A DNA stretch of 64,000 nt from Wolbachia endosymbiont (group B) of Gerris lacustris (lineage in GTDB: Bacteria > Pseudomonadota > Alphaproteobacteria > Rickettsiales > Anaplasmataceae). The notes beneath the pieces are model-generated. The model was not told the origin of the DNA and searched no databases. It saw nothing but the letters and a program-made list of their open reading frames with translations. Both the position numbers and the translations under genes were made by a program. The stretch covers positions 868,001 through 932,000 of the forward strand of contig NZ_OZ034761.1 in NCBI RefSeq assembly GCF_964028355.1, given 5' to 3'. Every line of letters begins with the position of its first letter. Within the stretch, counting starts at the first letter, position 1. Below, piece by piece: positions 29,781 to 39,900 of the stretch.

Positions 29781-30116
29781 ATGAGAGGAATGGATGCTAA
29801 AACAGGAAAGACGTTAGAAGGAATAGAGCACTTAAAGCAGTCGATAATTGATATACTGACCACTCCTATTAACAGTAGAATAATGAGGAGAGATTATGGC
29901 TCAAGATTATTTGAATTAGTGGATAAGCCAGTTAATCGTGATTTAACACTAGAAATTTACGCAGCAACTGCAGAAGCTTTGGAAAAATGGGAAAAGAGAT
30001 TTAAGTTAGAAAAAGTAAAAGTTGAAGGAGTAAAAGAAGGAAAAATAACTATTTCACTTGAAGGAATTTATCTGGCAAACGGGAAAAACATTCATTTTGA
30101 TGGAATTGTAGTGTAA
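29781..30116 (+). CDS. Baseplate protein W (gp25-like)
   Basis: This gp25/lysozyme-like baseplate wedge protein initiates sheath assembly. The 111-residue form from the ATG at 29781 (MRGMDAKTGK) is preferred; no strong ribosome site is seen and an ATG at 29790 is possible. Diagnostic segments are LKQSIIDILTTPINSRIMRR followed by DYGSRLFELVDKP, typical of the family ('I..IL.T..G.R.....YG..L..L.D'). The gene is followed 2 bp later by gene J. Confidence 0.88.
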   Translation: MRGMDAKTGKTLEGIEHLKQSIIDILTTPINSRIMRRDYGSRLFELVDKPVNRDLTLEIYAATAEALEKWEKRFKLEKVKVEGVKEGKITISLEGIYLANGKNIHFDGIVV

Positions 30117-30118
30117 AT

Positions 30119-30913
30119 ATGCAGCAGCCAAATATTATCGAACCACTGAACTTTGAGGAAATCTTTTCGAGAATGAAGGAAGAGTTAGTGCGTAGAGATG
30201 AAAGTTTTACAGCATTAGTAGAAAGTGACCCAGCGATAAAGATTCTGGAGATAGCAGCATGGCGAGAACTTTTGCTCAGACAAAGGATAAACGAAGCTGT
30301 AAAGGGTAATTTACTGAAATTTGCAACGGGAGAAGATCTTGATAATTTGGCTGAGTTTTATGGAGTAGAGAGGCAGAAAGAAGAAGATGATGAACGATTT
30401 AGAAAAAGAATTAAAGCAAAGATAGCAGGTTGGTCAACAGGAGGAAGTAAGGAATATTATAAATATCATGCACTGTCAGCAGATAGTAGAGTAAAAGATG
30501 CACTAGTGGAATCAACTATACCAGGGAAAGTACAAATTTCAATCTTATCAACACAATTATCCACAACTGGCATAGCGTTAGAAGAGCTACTTAAAATTGT
30601 AAAAAAGCAGGTTACTAGAGATGATATAAGGGTTTTAACAGATACAATAACAGTAATTGGTTGCAATATTACGGAAATAGATATTCACAGCAGAATGAGC
30701 ATAAGTCCTGTAATATCAGAGGAAGAAATCAAGAAGCAGTTTATTAAGAAGTTTGAATTAGCAAAAAGATTAGGGTGGAGTGTAACAAGATCTTGGATAA
30801 TAGCGAATTTATTTGTAGATGGTGTAGAAAACGTAGAATTAATCGAGCCAAAAGAGGATGTTGTGGTTCTGGGAAATGAATGTGCAAATTTGAGAAATTT
30901 AAAGATTGAGTAA
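30119..30913 (+). CDS. Baseplate assembly protein J
   Basis: P2 gpJ family, 264 residues, forming the baseplate wedge with W and I. Support comes from the N-terminal region (EPLNFEEIFSRMKEELVRRD), LEIAAWRELLLRQRINEA, ATGEDLDNLAEFYGVER, and DDERFRKRIKAKIAGWSTGG followed by YYKYHALSAD, all characteristic of this family. Its TAA overlaps the gene I ATG (TAATG). It is intact. Confidence 0.92.
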   Translation: MQQPNIIEPLNFEEIFSRMKEELVRRDESFTALVESDPAIKILEIAAWRELLLRQRINEAVKGNLLKFATGEDLDNLAEFYGVERQKEEDDERFRKRIKAKIAGWSTGGSKEYYKYHALSADSRVKDALVESTIPGKVQISILSTQLSTTGIALEELLKIVKKQVTRDDIRVLTDTITVIGCNITEIDIHSRMSISPVISEEEIKKQFIKKFELAKRLGWSVTRSWIIANLFVDGVENVELIEPKEDVVVLGNECANLRNLKIE

Positions 30914-31208
30914 TGTTATTGCCACCAAATGCAACAAAACAGGAGAAAGCGCTAGTAGATGCGATAGATTACAAAGTTGATCCAAGTTGCATCAGAGGGT
31001 TTAAGTTTAGTCTTAAAGAAGAAACATTGCCGTGGATAATAGAAGAATATGGTTTAGAAGAGATACTGCGTTGGGTAAAAGATAGAAGAAAAGCTGTAGT
31101 AGAAGGAGTAAAATTTCAAAGGCTGAGAGGAACACCTGCATCACTTAAAATAGCACTAAAATGGGCGAATATAGAAGACATTACGATTATCGAGGAGCCA
31201 CCTGGTAA

Positions 31209-32311
31209 TACCAACTCTCATTATTAATGAACCAAATAAGAAGCATTGCAGAGTTGTTTAACCGTGGAAGGGGAAAGAGAGGTAATAAATTTACACAAAG
31301 CGCTCTCAAGCAGAACAATTGTATCGTAGATTTTATTGCGCAAAATGTTCTGTTTTATATATAACCAAAACCTCTCAACAGGATTGAGGTCAGGTGAGTA
31401 TGGTGGTAGGTATATAATTTCGATATTTTTAGGTATCTTTAAACTTTTTGACTTATGCCAACTAGCGCAATCCATCACGAGAAAAGCCTTTCGTATTCCT
31501 AAATATTGCGACATCTGTTCAAGGAATATATTTATACAAGCAGTGTTGACGTTTGGTGCAAATAAGCTAAAATTCTCTCCATTTCTGGGATTAACTGCAC
31601 TATAGAGATAAAAATTTTCCCTACCTAATTTTACCTTAACCTGTGTCCTACTGCCTTTTTTAAACCACCCATGTCCAACTTTTGAATGTGTACCAAACCG
31701 TGATTCATCGAAGAAAAATAGCTCTTTTTCAGAATGCATGACAATAGTTTCATTGAGGTTTTTTTTTAAACTCCTCTTGCTTATTTTTATCCTGTCCACT
31801 ATGAACTGGTCTTGGTGTGATATATGAGAATTTCATTCTTTGCATATTACGATGTATTGTGGATTTGCTGATATTCAAACCAAATCTTTCTTGGATTCTT
31901 ATTCTCATTTCTCTAATAGTAATATTGGGATTTTCCTCTATCCACACCTCAATTTGTTCAAGTTGACTTTGGTTCAATATAGTTTTTCTACGGCGTTGAG
32001 GTGGAGAAAATAATTTTTCTTCTCTTCCAAATTTTATGTGCTTTATCCATGTAGTAATTGCCTTTCTCGAAATGCAACATATTTTTGCTACAGCTGTTAT
32101 ACTGTGCTTTTTTGCTGCAATTACAGCATTTAGTTTTTTTGCAACATACGCATTATTTCTTACTTTCTTCAGCATCTCTTTTGCTGATTCCACCACTTTT
32201 TCATCCAATAATTTTGATCTTAATGCCATCTAAACCTCGCTATTTTACTTACTCCAGTATGGCTTTTTTTCCATTATTGTCTATTCGTTGCTTGTATAGC
32301 GGGAATTGGTA
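31209..32311 (-). mobile_element. IS630-family element, copy 5 (1103 bp)
   Basis: A complete element with TAA at 31206-31208 and 32312-32314, clean insertion. It belongs to the second sub-lineage (AATCCCAAT read on its coding strand). Confidence 0.93.
31224..32229 (-). CDS. IS630 transposase, orfA/orfB with frameshift (copy 5)
   Basis: OrfA is 31750-32229 and orfB ends at 31224; intact. Confidence 0.88.
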
Positions 32312-33335
32312 TAAGCACTTCTTTGAGCTGCAGATAGGAATAAAAGATGTTCCAAATAACTTTTTTGTAGATGCGGTTGTAGAACTTGCAAAACTATCAT
32401 TACCAGCAAGATCGCGGCTAATGAGGATTTTTAACGATTATTATAATGCGCAGAGATTTATATTGGATGAGAGTTTATTTGGAGATCTTCTTTCTGACTA
32501 TTCAGGGGTAAAAATAGAAAAAGATGGACCGGTGTTATCGTTTGGAAGAGTAAATTTCTTCAGGTTTAGTGTTACGTCAATTAAGGTTATAGAGAGTTAT
32601 CTACGCAACCATTATGAACAAACATTTAGTAATGACATATATCGATTAGATGTAGCAGTACTTGGAGAAACAGAGCCTCATACGAAGGATTACAAAGGCA
32701 TCTATGAAAGAAATCATCAGTGGTATAACTTAAAAGCACTACATCCATTACCACAGAGCTTATTGCCAGAAATAAAGTTTGCAAAAGCACAGATAGTCTT
32801 ATCAGACAGTTGGAATTTAGGAGAAATAAACGCATGTTTTCCAGTTGGTAGTGTAGAGGAAAGAGGAAATAAATTTGTATTGGGAAGCGATACACTTTCA
32901 GGGCAACGTTGGAATTTAAAACACAAACCAATTTTAGAAAGATTCAGTATTATCCATCGTTACAAAGTAGAAAATTATACAGATCAGAAGGTCAGAAAAT
33001 ATGTTTTAGCAGAACACAACGTTTACTATAAAAATGACTCAGATTCAGAGCAAAAAGACTCAATACACGAGTTAGAAAAGCACATTTTAGTATTTTACCC
33101 GGGAGTACTGAAGTGGCACGAACATCGACATTTGCACAGAAGTTGGAAAAATAGTCAAGTAATATCTCTAATAAGTTAAATACTTATATTTAGATCCTCA
33201 TATATTATATTAATAATAGGTAAAAGTGTATGAAATAAAAAGAAAAAGACTTGCTTTCTCATGCTAAAAAGGACATGACTTGAATAGCAGCAGGTAAATA
33301 TAAGAAATTTATCTGGCGCTAGAAAAGCTAATTTT

Positions 33336-34058
33336 GTGAGGTATGAAATGAGTTTTAGCAAGAGTAAGTTTTTTAAAGAAGTATCAAGTAACGGGTTTAA
33401 AAACATTAATAAAAGAAATGAAGAAGGAGAGACGATATTACACCAAGCAGTAGAAATCTCTGATTACAAAACAGTGAGATTATTAATAAAAAAAGGGGCA
33501 GAGGTAAATGCAAGAGATAAAAATGGTTATACACCACTACACTGTGCAGTATTTGCAAAAAGCTTAGAAAATGTAAAAGTGCTGCTAAGGGAAGGAGCAG
33601 AAGTAAATGCCACTCAATACATCACCGGATGTACGCCATTGCACTCTGCGTGTAAAATGGGAGGAGCAGGAGTTGAAATAATAAAAGAGCTGGTAAAGGC
33701 AGGGGCTGAGGTTAATCAACTGAATAAATATGGCGCAACACCAATGTATTACATCTGGGAAAGTGAAAAGTATTGTTCATGGAATAGCGAAGAGAATGAA
33801 AAGGCGAGTAAGTTTCTGAGAGAACAAGGAGGAATAACAAAAAGTAGAGAACTGACGTGCTATGGAATAGAGGGGCTAGTGGGAGAAATAGCAGACATGT
33901 TGAATGGGAGCTACATGCCGGAGCTAAAAATAATAGAGATAGGAGAAATAAGGAAGAGAGACAAATCGCTAATAAAGAAAGAATGTCAAAATTTAGCAAG
34001 CAAGATAATGAGCCAAGTGAACGAAATGATAGATGAGGTGGTGAGAAAGAAGGCCTAA
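33336..34058 (+). CDS. Ankyrin-repeat protein
   Basis: A 240-residue protein with about four ankyrin repeats at residues 25-135 (EGETILHQAVEISDYKTVRL, then NGYTPLHCAVFAKSLENVKV and GCTPLHSACKMGGAG...). A C-terminal region of about 90 residues is not ankyrin and is helical (KKECQNLASKIMSQVNEMID). The start at 33336 is a GTG; an ATG four codons downstream (33348) is also possible. Ankyrin proteins bind other proteins and in Wolbachia are candidate host-interaction factors. It heads a tightly spaced cluster that ends with the recombinase. Confidence 0.85.
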   Translation: MRYEMSFSKSKFFKEVSSNGFKNINKRNEEGETILHQAVEISDYKTVRLLIKKGAEVNARDKNGYTPLHCAVFAKSLENVKVLLREGAEVNATQYITGCTPLHSACKMGGAGVEIIKELVKAGAEVNQLNKYGATPMYYIWESEKYCSWNSEENEKASKFLREQGGITKSRELTCYGIEGLVGEIADMLNGSYMPELKIIEIGEIRKRDKSLIKKECQNLASKIMSQVNEMIDEVVRKKA

Positions 34059-34096
34059 AAGAGGGGTTAAAATTTAAAGAAAAGGTGAGGTAGATT

Positions 34097-34558
34097 ATGA
34101 GTAAAAAAGAAAAAGAGGAGTCACTATTAGAGAACTCAAGTAAAAATATTTATGAAAGAGACGAGAATGGAAGAACAGTTCTACATTATGCAGTAGACGC
34201 AAAAACAGTGAGGTTATTAATCGAAAAAGGAGCGAATGTGAATGCAGCAGATGTAGAAGGATACACAGCACTGCACTTAGCGGTAACGGAGAAATATCTA
34301 GAAACCGTGAGAGAATTAATAAAATCAGGAGGGAATGTAAATGCGAAAGAATATGAAAATAAATGCACTCCATTGCACTTTGCATGTATGGTGGGGAAAG
34401 TAGAAATAGTAAAAGAGTTAGTGGAAGCAGGAGCAGAAATAGAGCAAGAAGATAAGTTCGGAATGATAGCAATGGATTATGCGAAAAATAGTAAAGAGAT
34501 AACCGAGGTATTAAAGAAAGAAACAGACAGGATTGAAAAGCTATTTATGAGAGGCTAA
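34097..34558 (+). CDS. Small ankyrin-repeat protein
   Basis: 153 residues with about four ankyrin repeats covering most of the protein (GRTVLHYAVDAKTVRLLIEK, EGYTALHLAVTEKYLETVRE, KCTPLHFACMVGKVEIVKEL, KFGMIAMDYAKNSKE). GGTGAGGTAG precedes the ATG. It resembles the previous gene and may have arisen from it by duplication. The next gene starts 4 bp after its stop. Confidence 0.87.
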   Translation: MSKKEKEESLLENSSKNIYERDENGRTVLHYAVDAKTVRLLIEKGANVNAADVEGYTALHLAVTEKYLETVRELIKSGGNVNAKEYENKCTPLHFACMVGKVEIVKELVEAGAEIEQEDKFGMIAMDYAKNSKEITEVLKKETDRIEKLFMRG

Positions 34559-34562
34559 AAAT

Positions 34563-34994
34563 ATGGAGGAAGAAACAGAAAAGAAAGTAATGAATTTAGA
34601 GAAAAAAGCGTTGGCAGAACTGAGAAAAATATGGAAGAAGGTATATGGGGAAGAAGCGCCTAGATACTCAAAGAAATATCTGATACCGAGATTAGCTTAT
34701 AGAATGCAGGAAAAAGCGTATGGAGAAATGTCAAGAAAGGGGACAAAAAGACTAGAGTATCTGGCAGATCGGCTAGAGAAGGGAAAGAGAATAAGTAGTG
34801 ACAAACTGCCAGTAGAAGGAACAGAGCTAATATTAGAAAGAGGGGAAGAGACACATGCGGTAATGGTAACAGATAAGGGTTTAATCTACAGAGAAGAATT
34901 TTATACGTCATTATCAGCAGTAGCCGGAAAAATAATGGGAATGAGTTACAACGGACCGTTATTGTTTGGAATGCGTGATAAAAATGGGAGCTGA
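34563..34994 (+). CDS. DUF2924 protein
   Basis: 143 residues, matching the DUF2924 family by LRKIWKKVYGEEAPRYSKKY followed by LIPRLAYRMQEKAYG and, near the end, ETHAVMVTDKGLIYREEFYT with SLSAVAGKIMG. This family is regularly encoded next to large serine recombinases in phages, including WO, and is suspected to assist or control recombination; its function is unproven. It overlaps the recombinase gene's first possible start. Confidence 0.85.
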   Translation: MEEETEKKVMNLEKKALAELRKIWKKVYGEEAPRYSKKYLIPRLAYRMQEKAYGEMSRKGTKRLEYLADRLEKGKRISSDKLPVEGTELILERGEETHAVMVTDKGLIYREEFYTSLSAVAGKIMGMSYNGPLLFGMRDKNGS

Positions 34995-35004
34995 AGAGGA
35001 GAAA

Positions 35005-36492
35005 ATGCTAAAAGAAATAAGGTGTGCGATATATACTAGGAAGTCAAATGAAGATGGTCTAGAGCAGAAATTCAACAGCTTGGACGCGCAACGAGTAGCA
35101 TGTGAAAAATACATAAAGAGCAGAGAAGGCTGGGTAGCATTGGCCAAAAGGTACGATGATGGCGGCTATTCAGGAAAAAACTTAGAAAGACCAGCAATAA
35201 AGGAGTTATTTGAAGATGTAAAGGCAGGAGAAGTGGACTGTGTGGTAGTATATACGTTAGACAGGTTATCAAGGGAAACAAAAGACAGCATCGAAGTAAC
35301 GTCATTTTTTAGAAGACATAGAGTAAATTTTGTAGCAGTAACGCAGATATTTGACAATAATACGCCAATGGGAAAATTCGTACAAACGGTATTATCAGGT
35401 GCAGCACAACTAGAAAGAGAAATGATAGTGGAGAGAGTAAAAAATAAAATAGCAACATCAAAAGAACAAGGTTTATGGATGGGTGGAACTTTGCCGCTGG
35501 GATATGATGTAAAAGATAAAGAATTAATAATAAATGAGAAAGAAGCGAAGATAGTAGAGCACATATTTGAAAGATATTTGGAGCTGAAGTCAATGGCAGA
35601 GTTGGCAAGGGAGCTAAATAGTCAAGGTTACAGAACAAAATCAGATATCTTTAAAAAGGCTACGGTGAGAAGAATAATAACAAATCCAATATATATGGGA
35701 AAAATACGGCATTATGAGAAAGAGTATGAGGGAAAGCATGAAGCAATAATAGAAGAAGAAAAATGGCAAAAAGCGCAGGAATTGATAAAGAATCAGCCAT
35801 ATAGAAAAGCAAAATATGAGGAAGCACTGCTAAAGGGAATAATCAAGTGCAAAAGCTGTGGTGTAAATATGACACTGACATACGCAAAAAAAGAGAATAA
35901 AAGGTACCGATATTACGTGTGCAATAACCATTTAAGGGGAAAAGGTTGTGAATCAGAAAAACGAAATGTAATAGCCGGAGAAGTCGAAAAAGAAGTAATG
36001 AGAAAGACAGAGCAGCTATATGAAAATGGGAAAGAAAAGACCGAAGAAAAATGGAAAAATTTAAGTTTTGGAAAGCAGAAAGAAGTAGTGAAAAAGTTAA
36101 TAAAAGGAGTAATGGTGAGAGAGGATGGAATAGAGGTGAGTTCTGAATCAGAGGAAAAATTTATACCAATAAAGAAGAAAGGAAATAAATGCACGGTAGT
36201 AGAACCAGAAGGTAAAACAAACAATGCATTACTGAAAGCAGTGGTAAGAGCCCATTCCTGGAAACGGCAACTAGAAGAGGGAAAATATAGAAGTGTGAAA
36301 GAGCTGAGTGCCAAAATTAATATAGGTACAAGACGTATACAACAAATTTTAAGATTAAATTATTTAGCACCAAAAATTAAAGAAGATATAGTACATGGGA
36401 GGCAGCCAAGAGATTTGAAGTTAGTTGATTTAAGAGAAATACCGATGCTGTGGAGTGAGCAAGTGGAGAAATTTTATGGATTAGCATCGTAA
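35005..36492 (+). CDS. Large serine recombinase (phage integrase)
   Basis: This is a phage-type serine integrase that joins attP and attB. The start at 35005 has GAGGAG just upstream; the ATG at 34984, overlapping DUF2924, is an alternative. Parts in order: resolvase catalytic domain with the nucleophile in CAIYTRKSNEDG, then SLDAQR, YTLDRLSRETKDS and GAAQLEREM; recombinase domain (TVRRIITNPIYMGKIRHYEK); zinc ribbon (CKSCGVNM and YVCNNHLRGKGC); a C-terminal region ending in a helix-turn-helix (SVKELSAKINIGTRRIQQIL). It is intact at 495 residues. An attachment site would be expected nearby. Confidence 0.92.
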   Translation: MLKEIRCAIYTRKSNEDGLEQKFNSLDAQRVACEKYIKSREGWVALAKRYDDGGYSGKNLERPAIKELFEDVKAGEVDCVVVYTLDRLSRETKDSIEVTSFFRRHRVNFVAVTQIFDNNTPMGKFVQTVLSGAAQLEREMIVERVKNKIATSKEQGLWMGGTLPLGYDVKDKELIINEKEAKIVEHIFERYLELKSMAELARELNSQGYRTKSDIFKKATVRRIITNPIYMGKIRHYEKEYEGKHEAIIEEEKWQKAQELIKNQPYRKAKYEEALLKGIIKCKSCGVNMTLTYAKKENKRYRYYVCNNHLRGKGCESEKRNVIAGEVEKEVMRKTEQLYENGKEKTEEKWKNLSFGKQKEVVKKLIKGVMVREDGIEVSSESEEKFIPIKKKGNKCTVVEPEGKTNNALLKAVVRAHSWKRQLEEGKYRSVKELSAKINIGTRRIQQILRLNYLAPKIKEDIVHGRQPRDLKLVDLREIPMLWSEQVEKFYGLAS

Positions 36493-36961
36493 CGTTTATA
36501 AAAACAACAATATGAAAAAAACATCGAATATGTGCCAGAAAATTAAAAAAGGTTATTGCAAAAGGAGCTACTACAAAGGGCCACACAAAAAGATGTTGAA
36601 ATTGATATAGAAGAGCAAATAAATGTTACAAAATCAATTATGTAAAAAAATCAATATAAGTGATGAAGATTTTAGCATATTGGATACAACAGTGATAGAA
36701 AATGTATCCAATTTTAGCTGCATATTTTAATGGTAGATCTGGAGGAAAATTCTTTAAACATCAAAAAAGGCAATACTCTAAACTTCAGCACACAACTCCA
36801 GGAAATAGTACATGTCGAGCAATCTATAGCCCCTTTTGAATCTGAGAGTGTACTTGAAAATCCATAAACATTAAGTAAACTTATTTAAATAAAATAGTTT
36901 CTTTTTCAACTTACTAAATAAACTTCTCCCATCATTGCTGTGTAACAAATCATATACAAAG
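36493..36961. other. Gene-poor stretch after the recombinase; possible attachment region
   Basis: Apart from one small open frame (36730-36867) this holds only degraded coding-like sequence, such as NISDEDFSILDTTVIENVSN near 36650, broken by stops. Phage serine integrases usually sit next to attP/attL, so the junction of prophage with other DNA could be here, but I cannot identify the core site without the second end. Confidence 0.4.
36730..36867 (+). CDS. Small open frame, possible gene remnant
   Basis: A 45-residue frame starting MVDLEENSLNIKKGNTLNFS and ending SVLENP. No clear ribosome site and no family recognised. The preceding 80 bases look like a decayed continuation in another frame, so this may be the tail of a broken gene. 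Confidence 0.25.
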   Translation: MVDLEENSLNIKKGNTLNFSTQLQEIVHVEQSIAPFESESVLENP

Positions 36962-39900
36962 CTATGGTCTACTTACAAGCAGTGCCTTCTGTTGATGAGA
37001 TGCTTTTTCTATCTTTAACTCATCCATACTACAGCTTGGCAAGCTTGAATAGCATAAGGAATCTTTTTGTTCTTGCGTTTGTTTTGCCAAGGCCTTATTT
37101 CTATAAAGTAGGGGTTGAAAATGATCATGGCCTCCATTTACCATATGTAAGACACTATTGTGACTATAATCTATCTTACCTGCTTTTGATCCTGAGCTAT
37201 CTATTAACTGATGCAAGAACGGATCTTGTTGCTTATCAATAGTGTGCAATGGGTTACTTTCTGCAACATGCAATTTCACACCATACTTATCACAAAGTAT
37301 TCTGCCCTCGATATCGGAACGTCCCCAAAATTCATTCTTTCCAATGCTACTGATATACTGGTTACACGTAATTCCACGATTTACGAACTCACCTTCAACC
37401 TCATCAAAGTCATTGCCAATTTTACTTATAAACCACTCTGGAGGATTGTCTTGTGCAAATCTCTTACACTCATTCCTTAACTGCTTTACAGTAACTTTGA
37501 TTCCCTTCTGTTGTTCCAGACTTTGCCTGAATGAATCAAAAAAACAGCTTCCATTATTGATTGCGTGCCCTAAATAGAAGTCATCAGGTATGTTTGATTT
37601 TTGCTCTTTATCACCTTGTTTTTCTGCCTTTTCAATAATTTCTTCCTCTAAACCAAAAATTTTACTCCAGTTGTATTTACCTTCTAACCCCAATTTTTTA
37701 CTTTCCTTTTCTGCTGCTTTAGCTAAGTCTGTTTTAGAAATATCCCCTTTTTCTTCATAGAACCTAGATAAAATTTTAAAGATATCTATCAGGTAAGTTT
37801 TTACGTCAAAATTCTTCTCCTTTTTTACAATATTAGACTCAATATTGCGTAAATCTTGTAATAACTTATGCCTTCTAGCAATTTCCTCCATAGAATCCCT
37901 TCTTAACTCTTCACGTTCTGTCCATTTGTTGTTAGACTCGCTTATTACTTCAGGATGCATTAATTTTCCAGACCTTTCAAAATATCCCTGTTCAATAGCA
38001 TAGTAGACATCATAATCACCAAGTGCACAATCCTCGCCTAATTCTTCTTCATGACCTTTGAATTTTTCCAATACTTCTTCTTTATTACTCACTTCTACTA
38101 TAATTTTGCTTTTATCTTGTACGTCAGGATACAGTTTAACGTCTATCTTTCCCAAACTAGTATAGAAAGTCAGTACTATATTGCCCGTAAGATTAGTATA
38201 ATTTCTTATCCCATCTTCCGTTATAATTTCTACCTCACTTTCACCGATTGCTATTACATCTCTTCTAGATTCTATACTTCCATGAGTTAAATTTGCTTCA
38301 TTTATGATTTTCGCAACCTCAACTACACTATTTTCTGAATATTCCAAATAGAGAATAGAGTTATCCACTTTTACATTTTTCACCTTGCCAGTAGTTGCAC
38401 TTTTAACAATTTCCATAAATTTCAAACTACGCTTTGCATAACTTTCATAGGCTTTTACCATATTAGCTTTGTGGCTTTTAAACTCTTCTAGTTCATCAAT
38501 GACAAGGATGCTGCTTATGGTATGTAGTACTACTCCTTTTGATACTAAGTTACATACTATACGACTAGCAACCTCTACATCACTTGCAATTCTAGAGTTC
38601 TTTTTTAATTCACTAATTTTTCTTATTACACAATCTGCAAAGCCATATTTACTCTCATATTTCTTGTCATATAAACTTCCTGACACAGCAAAGTTCAGCA
38701 TTACTCCTGCTTCTATAGCTCTTTTTACAACTTGCTCTAACTCGTTCATGTTTTCGGTTGCATTGGCCATATCTAAAAAAGCTTTCAATTCCTCCCGTTG
38801 GTTTAATATTAAAATGTTCCATAAAGCGGAATCTTTAGGTAAATGTTCTTTGTCCTTCCATCCTTTGTAATCAATTGCTCCTGCTTCTAACAGCAACCTT
38901 TCTGCTTCTTTAAAACGAATCTTATCACCATAACAAACATCTCTAATCTTTTGAAAAATACGAGACTTTCCTTTACAATCACGAAGATTTAAAATCTCTT
39001 TAAGACCTTCATTTCCTCTATGCTGATTTAAAAACTCTCTTAGTTGGTTAGTGCCAAGGCTATGACCGCAAATATTTTCTAAATGGCTTTTTGCTCTCAT
39101 TTGCTCCTGAGTTAAAAAGATTTGTTCTAAAATATTCACTTCAAAAGGTTTTTTGTTAATAACTACAATATCTAGAGGAGTTTTTCCTTGTTTGTCAGGT
39201 TGATTACGTGCTCCTTTGTTCAGAAGTAAAGGTATATTTAAAGTATTATAATAAGCAGCATAGTGCAAAGGTGTTTGTCCTTCACTGTTAACTATGTTAG
39301 GGTCAGCTCCAGCTTTTAAAAGTAAAGTTATAAATGCTCCAACTGCCCAGGCCATATCTTTTTCTACTGCCAAATGCTCCATACTTTGTATTGCATGCAG
39401 TATTGTCAACTTGGACTTTCCTCTTTGAAGATTGAGAACGACCCTTAGATCATCATTACTTTTGTTATCTTGTAAAAAATTCTCAAACTTTGTAATGTTA
39501 GAAAATGGAAAGTCTTTTAGGAGACTTAACAACGCCTTATTCAAATTTTTTTGGCCCTCTTTTAAGTCAGGTGCACCTGAAGACCACTCAGATATTAAAT
39601 TATTGAATTCTTCCCTTTTTATAATAGAGATCAAAGAGCTGTTATCACTAAGCAGCAATGAGTATTTAAGTGATTCATATCCATCATCCACTTGCTCTTC
39701 TTTCTGTTTCGCTTCTCTCTTCTCCAAATTCTCTATATCACCATCTTTAATGAGTGCAATTAAATACTTCAAAAATTCAACATTTCTATTTTCCAGTAAG
39801 GGACATGCTCCATTCTTCATAAGAATCGAGATCATTTTTGTATTTCGACCAGCTAAGTATAATGGAGTCCTACCTTTCTCATCTACTGCATTAAGATCAG

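Larger units (their letters stand above)
30913..33179 (+). pseudogene. Tail protein I, split by IS630
   Basis: Exonic parts are 30913-31208 and 32315-33179, together 386 residues in frame after removal of the element and one TAA (joint EEPPG|KHFFELQIGI). The N-terminal part is P2 gpI-like (LLPPNATKQEKALVDAIDYK, then RGFKFSLKEETLPWIIEEYG and RRKAVVEGVKFQRLRGTPAS). The C-terminal part is longer than P2 gpI and contains YRLDVAVLGETEPHT and WNLGEINACFP, possibly a second virion domain. As it stands only about 99 phage codons can be read from the start. Confidence 0.85.

Noticed and set aside
32058..33179. 373-residue open frame beginning inside IS630 copy 5
   Set aside because: The first part is the reverse complement of transposase orfA; only 32315 onward is real (tail protein I).
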